Of a stretch of 64,000 bases of DNA, positions 54,587 to 63,220 are shown one piece after another. Origin of the DNA: Pseudomonadota bacterium (GTDB taxonomy: Bacteria; Pseudomonadota; Alphaproteobacteria; Rhizobiales; Xanthobacteraceae). Within the stretch, counting starts at the first letter, position 1. Each line of letters opens with the position of its first letter. The stretch spans positions 22,271 to 86,270 of the forward strand of contig JAFAGM010000095.1 of the NCBI GenBank assembly GCA_023422775.1. The letters are read 5' to 3'. Below the pieces are notes generated by a model that saw only the letters and a program-made list of their open reading frames with translations, was not told the DNA's origin and searched no databases. A program made the position numbers and the translations under genes.

Positions 54587-54618
54587 GATTTTGATTCCGC
54601 CATTCGGAGGTTCGATCC
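54587..54618 (+). repeat. putative attR: 3' fragment of tRNA-Gln
   Basis: It is identical over 32 bases to 32745-32776 of tRNA-Gln, but the acceptor and D-arm sides are missing, so it cannot make a tRNA. The stretch 54471-55034 holds no gene; it consists of this fragment, the flanking repeat and the cas3 promoter side. Confidence 0.72.
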
Positions 54619-54640
54619 AAGATTGTTGTCGATTTATACG

Positions 54641-54794
54641 CGAGATCTCTGCATTTTACGGGGATTTTTGCATTTTGCCATGGTCTCCAGAAATCCGAAA
54701 ATCGGCAACTTCGGCGAGAATCTCCCAAAAGTCTCCAGCCACAACCGCAGAAATTCCCGTTTTGGGGAGACATTCAGCGGAGGCAAATTTTGAT
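54641..54794 (+). repeat. flanking repeat, right copy
   Basis: Diverged copy of 32831-32984, in the same orientation and order after the tRNA fragment. About 32 bases present between tRNA and repeat at the left end are absent here. Confidence 0.8.
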
Positions 54795-55034
54795 CCCACT
54801 GGACCTCAAGGTTGCCGGTTGGATATGGCTTCGACTTCGTCGAATTTTCTCGAAGTCCGTCGGAATTGGAGGCGTACTCACCGGGCAAGAAATCGAAAAT
54901 CCAAGAGTTGTGTAGCATGTCGATTGCCGGACTCTGATGCGGTTCGCATCGGACGGACGGCGTTCGTGGGGCACGTTTGATCGCCGCTGGCGGTGACCTT
55001 GGATAACAGGGAATATCTTAACATTGCTTTTTGA

Positions 55035-57305
55035 GTGAAGCTCTTGGAGTGCCATTTGTATTACGCACATTCGACAGGAAGAGCGGACCGTTCGGATTGG
55101 CAGCCGCTCGATGACCATCTCAGGCAAACCGGGCTGAAAGCAGCGGCGCTCGCTGACAAGTTCGGTGCCGCCAAGGCGGCAGCGCTGGCCGGTTGGCTGC
55201 ATGACCTTGGGAAATATTCGGAAGCCTATCAAGCTTACATCGGCGGGGGCGGTCCCGGCGGCGTGGATCATTCAACGGCCGGTGCACAGGAGGTGTTGAA
55301 TCTTGGCCTGAAGGGCCGCGACAAGGGCATGGCCGAATTGATCGCTTACGCCATCGCCGGACATCACGCCGGCCTGCCTGATATGTCCGGCGAAACCAGC
55401 GGGCTGGCCGACCGGCTCAAAAAGAAGGTCCCGCCGCTCGATGCCATTTGGCGGGACGAAATCGAAATCGATTCCACTGGGCTCGTTCCTGCGAGCCTTA
55501 AGCCGAGAGCGAATATTGGCGGGTTCCAGATCGCGTTCCTTGGGCGAATGATTTTCTCCTGCCTGGTGGATGCGGATTTTCTCGATACGGAGGCCTTCTA
55601 TGCGTCCGTGGACGGCCGTCAGGTCGACCGCACCTGGCCGCTTCTTTCGGATGAAATCCAGCGGATGATCGCCCGCTTCGATACCCACATGTCGGCAAAG
55701 CGCCGGGATGCCGCCGATACCCCGCTGAACCAGTTGCGCAGCGGGATTCTGGCCCATGTGCGCGAGAAAGCCGGACAGCCTCGCGGCGTGTTCACGTTGA
55801 ATGTGCCGACAGGCGGCGGCAAGACCTTGGCTTCGCTCGGCTTCGCACTCGATCATGCCAGGCATTGGAAGATGGACCGGATTGTCTACGCGATCCCGTT
55901 TACATCGATCATCGATCAGACCGCCTCTATCTTCCGCGATATACTTGGAGACGATGTCATTCTCGAACATCACTCATCGATTGAGCAGGAAACGGCGGCA
56001 AAGGAGGAATCTTTTCGGAGCCAACGAGCCGATGCCAAGCTGCGGTTGGCAATGGAGAACTGGCAGGCGCCCGTGGTCGTCACCACCAATGTGCAATTGT
56101 TCGAAAGCCTGTTTGCCAATCGCAGTTCGCGTTGCCGCAAGCTGCATAGCCTTGCCAACGCCGTCATCATTCTCGACGAGGCGCAGACGATCCCGCATCA
56201 TGTCCTAAGGCCCTGCGTCGCGGCGCTTGACGAACTGGCGCGGAACTATGGATGCAGCATCGTGCTGTGCACGGCGACCCAGCCGGCGTTGCAGGAGCCG
56301 CGCTTCCCCGGAGGATTTGAGACCGGCCCGGAACGCGAACTCGCGCCCGATCCGGCACGGTTGCACCGCGACCTCAAGCGTACGACGGAGCGCCTCGCCG
56401 GAGTTATGACGGACAACGATCTCGTGGCTGAAATGTCCGAGATCGATCAGGCCTTGACGATCGTCAACAGCCGTCGGCATGCCTTGAAACTTTATCAGAT
56501 GGCCGCGTCAGCCGGTATCGACGGCCTGGTTCATCTCACGACCCGGCAGACGGCTTCCGATCGGCGAAACATTCTCAGGGATGCGCGTGGACGGCTCGAA
56601 GAGGGGAGGCCCTGCCGCGTTATCGCGACTTCGCTGGTCGAGGCTGGCGTGGACATCGACTTTCCAAAGGTTTGGCGGGCCGAGGCAGGCCTCGACCAGT
56701 TGACGCAGGCGGCGGGCCGCTGCAATCGCGAAGGCTGCCGACCGGTTGAGGAGAGTGTCGTCACGATCTTCAAGCCGGCCGAGGCCAGGGCGCCAGCCGA
56801 GATCGAGGGACTGATCGGCGACATGCTGCGAATCCTCGGCGAGCATCGTGGCGATCTGTTTTCTCCGCAAACGATCGAGGCTTATTTCCGGGAGGTCTAC
56901 TGGAGGAAAAGCGAACAGGGGTTGGATAAGCATGCGGTGATGAGAAAATTCGTTCTCGATCACGGCGGGACCGACTTTGCCTATCGCAGCGTCGCAGAAC
57001 AATTCCGTCTGATTGAAAGCGGTATGGAGCCCGTGATCGTGGCGATCGACGAGGAACCCCAAGCCATCTTGCGCGCGTTGAGGGCGGGGATGCCGCCGGG
57101 ACTCGCCGCCCGCAAGTTGCAGAGCTATGTCGTTCAGGTACCGCCGCGAGATCGTACGAAACTCATCGAGAACGGACATGTCCAGTTCGTCGAAGGATTT
57201 GCCGACCAATTCGCAATGCTGATGACCGAGGATTTCTATTCGAGAGAGACGGGGCTGGTTTGGGAGAAAGCAGACGAACTCGCGGGGGATCAGTGGCTGA
57301 TTTGA
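55035..57305 (+). CDS. cas3: CRISPR-associated helicase/nuclease Cas3 (type I-C)
   Basis: 756 residues from a GTG at 55035. Cas3 is recruited by Cascade to unwind and degrade target DNA. The N-terminal HD nuclease has His28, His56-Asp57 (W-L-H-D-L-G-K-Y), D-H-S (78-80) and the later A-G-H-H-A-G. The helicase has Walker A P-T-G-G-G-K-T with Lys263 and box II D-E-A-Q (I-I-L-D-E-A-Q-T), then T-S-L-V-E-A-G-V-D and Q-A-A-G-R-C-N-R. HD and helicase are fused, as is normal for type I-C. Confidence 0.95.
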   Translation: MKLLECHLYYAHSTGRADRSDWQPLDDHLRQTGLKAAALADKFGAAKAAALAGWLHDLGKYSEAYQAYIGGGGPGGVDHSTAGAQEVLNLGLKGRDKGMAELIAYAIAGHHAGLPDMSGETSGLADRLKKKVPPLDAIWRDEIEIDSTGLVPASLKPRANIGGFQIAFLGRMIFSCLVDADFLDTEAFYASVDGRQVDRTWPLLSDEIQRMIARFDTHMSAKRRDAADTPLNQLRSGILAHVREKAGQPRGVFTLNVPTGGGKTLASLGFALDHARHWKMDRIVYAIPFTSIIDQTASIFRDILGDDVILEHHSSIEQETAAKEESFRSQRADAKLRLAMENWQAPVVVTTNVQLFESLFANRSSRCRKLHSLANAVIILDEAQTIPHHVLRPCVAALDELARNYGCSIVLCTATQPALQEPRFPGGFETGPERELAPDPARLHRDLKRTTERLAGVMTDNDLVAEMSEIDQALTIVNSRRHALKLYQMAASAGIDGLVHLTTRQTASDRRNILRDARGRLEEGRPCRVIATSLVEAGVDIDFPKVWRAEAGLDQLTQAAGRCNREGCRPVEESVVTIFKPAEARAPAEIEGLIGDMLRILGEHRGDLFSPQTIEAYFREVYWRKSEQGLDKHAVMRKFVLDHGGTDFAYRSVAEQFRLIESGMEPVIVAIDEEPQAILRALRAGMPPGLAARKLQSYVVQVPPRDRTKLIENGHVQFVEGFADQFAMLMTEDFYSRETGLVWEKADELAGDQWLI

Positions 57306-57629
57306 AGAAGGGGTACCCCACAAGGGGTCGCTCAAATGAATCGGCTTAAACCCAAGCCTTGTCACGCCTCAGATTGGATAGCTGTTCTGCTAACAGCACT
57401 TATCAAGCTCGTCCGATATTTCTGAGGCTTCTTGTCACCTGATGTCGTTGGGTGCGGATCGAAACATTGACTACAAATGCTGAGGGGTAAAGGCGCGCCC
57501 CTTGCTAAGGGGGCGCCAACTCGATTTGTAAAAATGTTCTTGATTTGTTCATTCCCGCGTGCAATGTTTGATTGCGTGCCAATTTCTCGGCACGTTGAAG
57601 TCTGCAAGGAATCTTGTTCGGGTCAGGAA
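57306..57629. other. 324-bp spacer between cas3 and cas5
   Basis: No supported gene. It holds a palindrome GGGGTACCCC at 57311-57320 and the hairpin at 57490-57515. The open frame upstream of cas5 in this stretch has no ribosome-binding site and does not fit the Cas5 family. Confidence 0.5.
57490..57515 (+). terminator. hairpin before cas5
   Basis: GGCGCGCCCCTT pairs with AAGGGGGCGCC, with one bulged base and a 3-base loop. It is followed by a weak T-run (GATTTGTAAAAATG). It may end the cas3 transcript or lower read-through into cas5. Confidence 0.4.
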
Positions 57630-58295
57630 ATGTCATATGGAATTCGTCTCCTCGTTTCGGGGAGGTGGGCGCTGTTTACGCGTCCGGAAATGAAGGTTGA
57701 GCGCGTCTCCTACGATGTCATGACGCCTTCTGCCGCGCGTGGCGTCCTTGAAGCGATCCACTGGAAGCCGTCCATCAAATGGATCGTCGAGGAGATTCAC
57801 GTCCTCAAGCCGATCCGCTTCCAGTCGATCCGGCGCAACGAAGTCGGTGCCAAGGCCTCGACGCGCGCGATCGGTGCCGCGATGAAAACCGGGGACATCG
57901 GCAATCTCGCTCTGATCGTCGAGGACAACCGGCAGCAGCGCGCCTCGACCGTGCTGACCGACGTGGCCTATGTGATCTGCGCCCGATTCGCGCTGACGCC
58001 CAAGGCCGGTGCTGACGATAACGAAGGCAAGCATCTCGACACCTTCAATCGCCGCGCCCGCAAGGGCCAGTGCTTTCACCAGCCCTGTCTTGGAAGCCGC
58101 GAATTTCCGGCGGATTTCCAACTGATCGAGCCCGGCGCGCCGTTGCCTCAGGCCATCAACGAAACACGTGATCTCGGCTTCATGTTGTACGACATCGATC
58201 ATGCCGGGGACCGAAACTCGCTGTTCTTCAGGGCAGCGCTCGATCAGGGTGTAGTGCATGTGCCGTCACCTGATTCTCCGGATATTCGCCGATGA
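57630..58295 (+). CDS. cas5c: Cas5 of type I-C (Cas5d), pre-crRNA processing subunit
   Basis: 221 residues from the ATG at 57630, preceded by CAGGAA. In type I-C, which lacks Cas6, Cas5 cuts the CRISPR transcript and then holds the 5' handle in Cascade. Landmarks are R-L-L-V-S-G-R-W-A-L-F-T-R-P-E-M-K-V-E-R, S-Y-D-V-M-T-P-S-A-A-R-G, I-H-W-K-P-S-I-K-W and G-S-R-E-F-P-A-D-F. Its stop overlaps the cas8c ATG by four bases. Confidence 0.93.
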   Translation: MSYGIRLLVSGRWALFTRPEMKVERVSYDVMTPSAARGVLEAIHWKPSIKWIVEEIHVLKPIRFQSIRRNEVGAKASTRAIGAAMKTGDIGNLALIVEDNRQQRASTVLTDVAYVICARFALTPKAGADDNEGKHLDTFNRRARKGQCFHQPCLGSREFPADFQLIEPGAPLPQAINETRDLGFMLYDIDHAGDRNSLFFRAALDQGVVHVPSPDSPDIRR

Positions 58296-60046
58296 GTGCG
58301 CTGGCCTCCCTCGTCCGCGCCTATGACCGTATGGCCGAACGCGGCGAAGTGCCTCCCTTCGGCTATTCGCAGGAAAAGATCGGCTTCGTCGTCTCGCTCT
58401 ATCCGGATGGAACGGTCGCGCACCTGCCGATCGACCTGCGGGAAGGGCAAGGAAAGAAAAAAACGGCTCGTTTGATGGCCGTGCCGCAACCCGCGAAGCG
58501 CACCTCGGGCATTGAACCCAACTTTCTGTGGGACAAGACCGCTTACGTCCTGGGTGTGACCGCGGGTGAGGGGAAGCGGACATCCCGAGAGCATGAAGCA
58601 TTCGTTGTCCGGCATCGCGATTGGCTCGCCCCGTCGTCGGACGAAGGATTGCAAGCCATGTTGCGTTTTCTCGATAGCTGGAATGTCGATCAATTTGCGG
58701 GTCTCGGCTGGCCTGAAGACATGAAGGACCAGAATATCGTCTTTACGCTGGAAAGCGACCGGCTCGCGAATATTATGATTCATGATCGTCCGGCTGCGCG
58801 CGAGCTATGGGCGCGTCTGATTGCGGCCGGCGAAAAGACATCTGCGGCTTGCCTCATTACTGGCCACCACACCCCGGTGGCGCGATTGCATCCGGCCATC
58901 AAGGGTGTGTGGGGCGCGCAATCGTCTGGCGCCTCTATCGTCTCCTTTAATCTCGACGCCTTCACTTCCTATGGACACGAGCAGGGTGACAATGCCCCCG
59001 TCTCCGAAGCCGCAGCCTTCGCCTACACGTCCGCACTCAATCATTTCCTTGAGCGGGACAGTGGACATCGCATTCAGGTCGGCGATGCATCGACCATCTT
59101 CTGGGCCGATTATTCCGAGGCGCAGCCAGCCCTGGAGGCGGAGAGCCTTTTCCTCGGGTTCCTTGACGAAAGGCAAGCGGGGGCTGTCGGTTTGAACAAG
59201 CTGCAAGCCATCCTCGCAAAACTCCGCGCCGGTCGCCCCATTGAGGAATTCAAACCCGACCTTCCGAGGGGCGTTCGCTTCTTCGTTCTGGCACTGGCAC
59301 CAAATGCGGCGCGGCTCTCGGTGCGATTCTACATTGAGGATGATTTCGGTGTCATCGCCGAACGCTATTTGCGGCATCTCGGTCGATTACGCATCGAGCC
59401 GCCACCGAAGGAAGAGGCGCCATCGATGTGGCGGATGCTGATCGAAACCGCGGTGCTGCGCAAGTCGGAAAACGTTCAGCCTAACCTCGCGGGTGAATGG
59501 ATGCGAGCGATCCTGACGGATGCGCCATATCCGCTCACCTTGCTCTCGACATTGATCATGAGGCTGCGTGCGGACCATGATGTCAATGCGCTGCGAGTTG
59601 CTATCCTCAAGTCCATTCTTATCAGAAATTTCAACATGGAGGTGCCGGTGTCGCTTGATCCTGAATGCGTGGAACCCGGCTATCTGCTGGGACGTTTGTT
59701 CGCGGTCTACGAACAAATTCAGGCTGCCGCGCTTGGCCGCAATGTCAACGCCACCATCAAGGACAAATTTTACGGCGCAGCGTCCGCGCAGCCCCGCAAA
59801 GTTTTCCGGATGCTGGAAGCCGGGTCAGCGAACCATTTGTCGAAGATCGGTAAGCAAAAGCCCGGCCTCAAGGTCAATCTCGAAAAGGCCGTCGGTGCGA
59901 TCATGGAGGCAATGTCTCCGCAAGGTGATCCGTTTCCTGCGAGCCTTCCCGAGAAGAGCCAGGCTCTGTTCGGCCTCGGCTATTACCACCAGCGCAACGA
60001 ATTCTTCAAAAAATCCGAGAAGTCTGCACCGGAGGAGGCCGCCTGA
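58292..60046 (+). CDS. cas8c: Cas8c/Csd1, large subunit of type I-C Cascade
   Basis: 584 residues, the normal length of Csd1. The subunit recognises the PAM and recruits Cas3; in type I-C an internal start usually also makes the small subunit Cas11c, which could arise from the C-terminal third here. N-terminal landmarks are S-A-L-A-S-L-V-R-A-Y-D-R-M and P-P-F-G-Y-S-Q-E-K-I-G; later V-S-F-N-L-D-A-F-T-S-Y-G. Coupled to cas5 (ATGA) and cas7 (TGATG). Confidence 0.93.
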   Translation: MSALASLVRAYDRMAERGEVPPFGYSQEKIGFVVSLYPDGTVAHLPIDLREGQGKKKTARLMAVPQPAKRTSGIEPNFLWDKTAYVLGVTAGEGKRTSREHEAFVVRHRDWLAPSSDEGLQAMLRFLDSWNVDQFAGLGWPEDMKDQNIVFTLESDRLANIMIHDRPAARELWARLIAAGEKTSAACLITGHHTPVARLHPAIKGVWGAQSSGASIVSFNLDAFTSYGHEQGDNAPVSEAAAFAYTSALNHFLERDSGHRIQVGDASTIFWADYSEAQPALEAESLFLGFLDERQAGAVGLNKLQAILAKLRAGRPIEEFKPDLPRGVRFFVLALAPNAARLSVRFYIEDDFGVIAERYLRHLGRLRIEPPPKEEAPSMWRMLIETAVLRKSENVQPNLAGEWMRAILTDAPYPLTLLSTLIMRLRADHDVNALRVAILKSILIRNFNMEVPVSLDPECVEPGYLLGRLFAVYEQIQAAALGRNVNATIKDKFYGAASAQPRKVFRMLEAGSANHLSKIGKQKPGLKVNLEKAVGAIMEAMSPQGDPFPASLPEKSQALFGLGYYHQRNEFFKKSEKSAPEEAA

Positions 60047-60999
60047 TGACCGCGCTCGCCAATCGCTACGATATCGTCTTCCTGTTCGACGTCACCAACG
60101 GCAACCCGAACGGCGATCCCGACGCCGGCAACCTGCCGCGCATCGACCCCGAGACCAACAGGGGGCTGGTGAGTGATGTCTCGTTGAAGCGCAAGATCCG
60201 CAACTATACGGAGCTCACGAAGGGCGACCAGCCGGGCTACCGCATCTATGTGCAGGAAGGATCGATCCTCAACGAAAAGCACCGCGAGGCTTACAAGGCG
60301 GTCCGCGGCGACACCGACAAGGTCGGGAAGGACGGCAAGCTCAATCCGCAGAACGATGACGAGTCCCGGGCGCTGACCAAGTTCATGTGCGACAATTTCT
60401 TCGACGTTCGAGCCTTCGGTGCGGTCATGAGTACCGGGATCAATGCCGGGCAGGTGCGCGGCCCGGTGCAGGTCACTTTTGCCAGTTCGGTTGAAACGAT
60501 TCTGCCGCTTGAAATCTCGATCACGCGCATGGCTGCGACCAATGAGAAGGAAAAGGCCGAACGCCAGCAGGGTGACGACAGCGACGAGCGGACCGAAAAT
60601 CGTACCATGGGCCGCAAGCACATTGTGCCCTATGGGCTGTATCGCGCCCATGTGTTCGTTAACGCAAAACTGGCCGAACGAACCGGGTTCGGCGAGTCCG
60701 ACCTCGCCCATCTTTTTGAAAGTCTGGGTTCGATGTTCGAGCATGACCGTTCGGCGGCTCGCGGAGAGATGTCCTCGCGCCGCGGCATCGCTTTCAAACA
60801 TGCCTCGGTGCTCGGCAATGCCCATGCCCATGCCTTGTTCGACCGTGTGAAGGTACATCGCAAGATTGGCGAGGAACTCTTCGAACCGGGGAGCGATCGC
60901 CTCAGCAACTATCCGCCAGCCAGGCGATTCTCTGACTACGAGGTCATGGTGAATCGTGACGATCTTCCCGAATCGGTCGAGGTAGTCGAGCTATTCTGA
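60046..60999 (+). CDS. cas7c: Cas7 of type I-C (Csd2), Cascade backbone
   Basis: 317 residues. Multiple copies bind along the crRNA spacer. The N-terminus R-Y-D-I-V-F-L-F-D-V-T-N-G-N-P-N-G-D-P and the D-V-R-A-F-G-A-V-M motif are diagnostic of the Csd2/Csh2 group. An acidic insertion near 165-185 (E-K-A-E-R-Q-Q-G-D-D-S-D-E-R-T-E) lies in an exposed loop. Its ATG shares a base with the cas8c stop. Confidence 0.95.
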   Translation: MTALANRYDIVFLFDVTNGNPNGDPDAGNLPRIDPETNRGLVSDVSLKRKIRNYTELTKGDQPGYRIYVQEGSILNEKHREAYKAVRGDTDKVGKDGKLNPQNDDESRALTKFMCDNFFDVRAFGAVMSTGINAGQVRGPVQVTFASSVETILPLEISITRMAATNEKEKAERQQGDDSDERTENRTMGRKHIVPYGLYRAHVFVNAKLAERTGFGESDLAHLFESLGSMFEHDRSAARGEMSSRRGIAFKHASVLGNAHAHALFDRVKVHRKIGEELFEPGSDRLSNYPPARRFSDYEVMVNRDDLPESVEVVELF

Positions 61000-61014
61000 A
61001 AGGTGGAGGCGGGA

Positions 61015-61665
61015 ATGCCGGAGCCTGACGATCCGATTCCGCTCTCTGCGCTGCAGCATGCGGTCTATTGCATGCGTCAGGCCGCGCTGATCCATATCGA
61101 ACGGCAATGGGTGGAGAACCGCTTCACGGCTGAGGGCCGCGTACTGCATGATGTCGCCCATGACCCTGCCGACCGGAAGCGCGGCAATATCCGCCGGGTG
61201 ATGGCGCTGCCGCTGGCCTGCCGGCGCCTCAATCTTGCCGGTGTCGCTGATCTCGTCGAGTTCCGCGCCGGTACGGAGCGCGAAACTGCCTATCCGGTCG
61301 AGTACAAGCGCGGCAAGGCCAAGCTGCACCGTGCCGATGAAGTGCAGTTGTGCGCTCAGGCGCTTTGCTTGGAGGAGATGACTGGAAACGGCGTGCCCGA
61401 AGGGGCACTGTTCTATGCCGAGACCCGGCGCCGCGTCGTTGTGTCGTTCGATGCCGAATTGCGGCAGCTCACCGAACAGACCTCGCTGCAGTTTGGTGCG
61501 TTGTTCGCCTCAGGCCGCACGCCTGCTGCGGTTTACCGGGCGGATCGCTGCAGGGCCTGTTCGCTGATCGAGGTGTGCCGGCCGACGGCGGGGTCAAAAT
61601 CCGCGCTGGCCTTCCGTGCGCACGAGGTGGATGCCGCTCTCGAAGACGACGGGCCAGCGTCGTGA
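61015..61665 (+). CDS. cas4: Cas4 adaptation nuclease
   Basis: 216 residues from the ATG at 61015, with GGAGG 5 bases upstream; a GTG at 61003 is the alternative. Cas4 trims prespacers and secures correct PAM and orientation together with Cas1-Cas2. The iron-sulfur Cys are present: Cys19 (V-Y-C-M-R-Q) and C-R-A-C with a third Cys in I-E-V-C. The RecB-like site has Asp in G-V-A-D-L-V-E-F and E-x-K in V-E-Y-K-R-G-K. Confidence 0.93.
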   Translation: MPEPDDPIPLSALQHAVYCMRQAALIHIERQWVENRFTAEGRVLHDVAHDPADRKRGNIRRVMALPLACRRLNLAGVADLVEFRAGTERETAYPVEYKRGKAKLHRADEVQLCAQALCLEEMTGNGVPEGALFYAETRRRVVVSFDAELRQLTEQTSLQFGALFASGRTPAAVYRADRCRACSLIEVCRPTAGSKSALAFRAHEVDAALEDDGPAS

Positions 61666-62696
61666 AGAAGCTTCTCAACACCGTTTATGTTACGACGGAG
61701 GGGACGGCGCTCCGCAAGGATGGCGAGAATTTGGTGGCGGAGGTCGAGGGCATCGAACGAGCTCGCGTGCCTTTCCATATGATGAGTTCGGCAGTCGTGT
61801 TCGGCGCCAGCTTCGTTTCGCCGCCACTGATGCAGGCGCTCGCATTCCGCGGCATCACGGTCGTACTGCTCGATCGTGCCGGCAGGTTCCAGGCCCGGAT
61901 CGAAGGTCCGGTGAGCGGCAATGTGCTGCTGCGCCGAGCGCAGTATCGTGCTTCCGAAAAGCCGGATGAAATCGTTCGAAGCATCGTTTCGGCCAAGGTT
62001 GCCAACCAGCGCGCCGTGCTGCAACGATCGCTGCGCGACTACGGCGCGGAGATGGCGGCCGACCGGCGCGGCCGAATTGACGCAGCCGTGGAGCGGCTTG
62101 GGCAGATTTTACGCCGGGTAGCTTTTGCGAATGACGGTGTCGACGTTATGCGCGGCGCCGAGGGTGAGGCTGCGCAGAACTATTTCTCCGTCTTCGGTGA
62201 GCTAATCCGGTCGCCGGATCCCGATATCAGATTTTCGGGCCGCAGCCGGCGACCGCCACTCGATCCGGTGAATGCGCTACTTTCGTTCCTCTATACCCTG
62301 CTGACCCATGATTGCCGCAGCGCCGCCGAAGGGGTCGGCCTCGATCCCGCCGTTGGCTTCCTGCATCGGGATCGGCCGGGCCGGCCGAGCCTCGCACTCG
62401 ACCTGATGGAGGAACTGCGGCCTGCTCTCGCCGACCGGCTTGCGCTGTCGCTTTTCAACCGTCGCCAGTTGCGAGCGCGTGATTTCGAGACTCGGGATGG
62501 CGGCGCAGTGCTGCTCTCCGACGACGGACGCCGTACCGTCCTGACGGCTTGGCAGGAGCGCAAAAAGGAGGAGCGGCGTCATCCGTTCCTGGAAGAAGCG
62601 GCGCCGTTCGGCCTCGTCCCTCATTTGCAGGCGCAGCTTCTCGCACGGCACTTGCGAGGCGATCTGGACGCCTATCCGGGGTGGTTCTGGAAGTGA
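61662..62696 (+). CDS. cas1: Cas1 integrase (type I-C)
   Basis: 344 residues from the GTG at 61662, whose GTGA overlaps the cas4 stop. Catalytic residues are visible: Glu167 (R-G-A-E-G), His235 (G-F-L-H-R-D) and Asp247 (L-A-L-D-L-M-E-E-L-R-P). The C-terminus ends in Y-P-G-W-F-W-K. The long frame opening at 61350 is out of frame with cas4 and is not part of the protein. Confidence 0.95.
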   Translation: MKKLLNTVYVTTEGTALRKDGENLVAEVEGIERARVPFHMMSSAVVFGASFVSPPLMQALAFRGITVVLLDRAGRFQARIEGPVSGNVLLRRAQYRASEKPDEIVRSIVSAKVANQRAVLQRSLRDYGAEMAADRRGRIDAAVERLGQILRRVAFANDGVDVMRGAEGEAAQNYFSVFGELIRSPDPDIRFSGRSRRPPLDPVNALLSFLYTLLTHDCRSAAEGVGLDPAVGFLHRDRPGRPSLALDLMEELRPALADRLALSLFNRRQLRARDFETRDGGAVLLSDDGRRTVLTAWQERKKEERRHPFLEEAAPFGLVPHLQAQLLARHLRGDLDAYPGWFWK

Positions 62697-62738
62697 AACG
62701 TGATTTGAGGCGGGCATACTACCGATGAGGGGCGCGCC

Positions 62739-63029
62739 ATGCTGGTTCTCGTGACCTACGATGTTCGCACCTCCGAACCCGGCGGTGCCGCCCGCCTGCG
62801 ACGTGTTGCTAAGGCCTGCCGCGATTACGGCCAGCGCGTGCAATATTCGGTGTTTGAGATCGAGGTTGATCCGGCGCAATGGACCAGCCTGAGGGCAAGG
62901 CTCGAGAGCCTGATAAAGTCAGACCAGGATAGTCTTCGTTATTACTTTCTCGGAGCGAATTGGCGCAGGCGTGTCGAGCACGTCGGTGCCAAGCCGGCTA
63001 CAGATCTCGGCGGGCCACTGATTGTCTGA
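62739..63029 (+). CDS. cas2: Cas2 (type I-C)
   Basis: 96 residues of ferredoxin-like fold that bridge two Cas1 dimers. Landmarks are M-L-V-L-V-T-Y-D-V-R-T with the conserved Asp, G-Q-R-V-Q-Y-S-V-F-E, and R-Y-Y-F-L-G. It ends the cas operon 191 bases before the first repeat. Confidence 0.95.
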   Translation: MLVLVTYDVRTSEPGGAARLRRVAKACRDYGQRVQYSVFEIEVDPAQWTSLRARLESLIKSDQDSLRYYFLGANWRRRVEHVGAKPATDLGGPLIV

Positions 63030-63220
63030 TGCCGGCCCGAAGGTGCGAACCTCAAGCGCGCCTGATTTTCCCGGCCGGTTCGCGCTTCTCAGAACCCTTT
63101 GAAGTCAATGCGATATTCCAGAGAATCCATCGTCGGGAACATCTCAGGCTGCGGACGGATCGACGATCTCGCACGGATAGTCCTGATTTCTTTGGAAGCA
63201 GAATGCGCTATTGCTGGGAT
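63030..63220 (+). promoter_or_regulatory. CRISPR leader
   Basis: The 191 bases between cas2 and the first repeat hold no gene. By position this is the leader, carrying the array promoter and the spacer-integration signals. The last 70 bases are more AT-rich (GATTTCTTTGGAAGC, GCGCTATTGCTGG). Confidence 0.7.

Noticed and set aside
32717..54618. Integrase or transposase gene inside the tRNA-Gln-bounded segment
   Set aside because: Searched for and not found: no tyrosine-recombinase R-H-R-Y pattern or transposase D-D-E pattern among the proteins in this interval.
61350..61661. Long N-terminal extension of Cas1
   Set aside because: It overlaps cas4 in another frame. The GTG at 61662 gives the normal Cas1 N-terminus and the typical four-base overlap.
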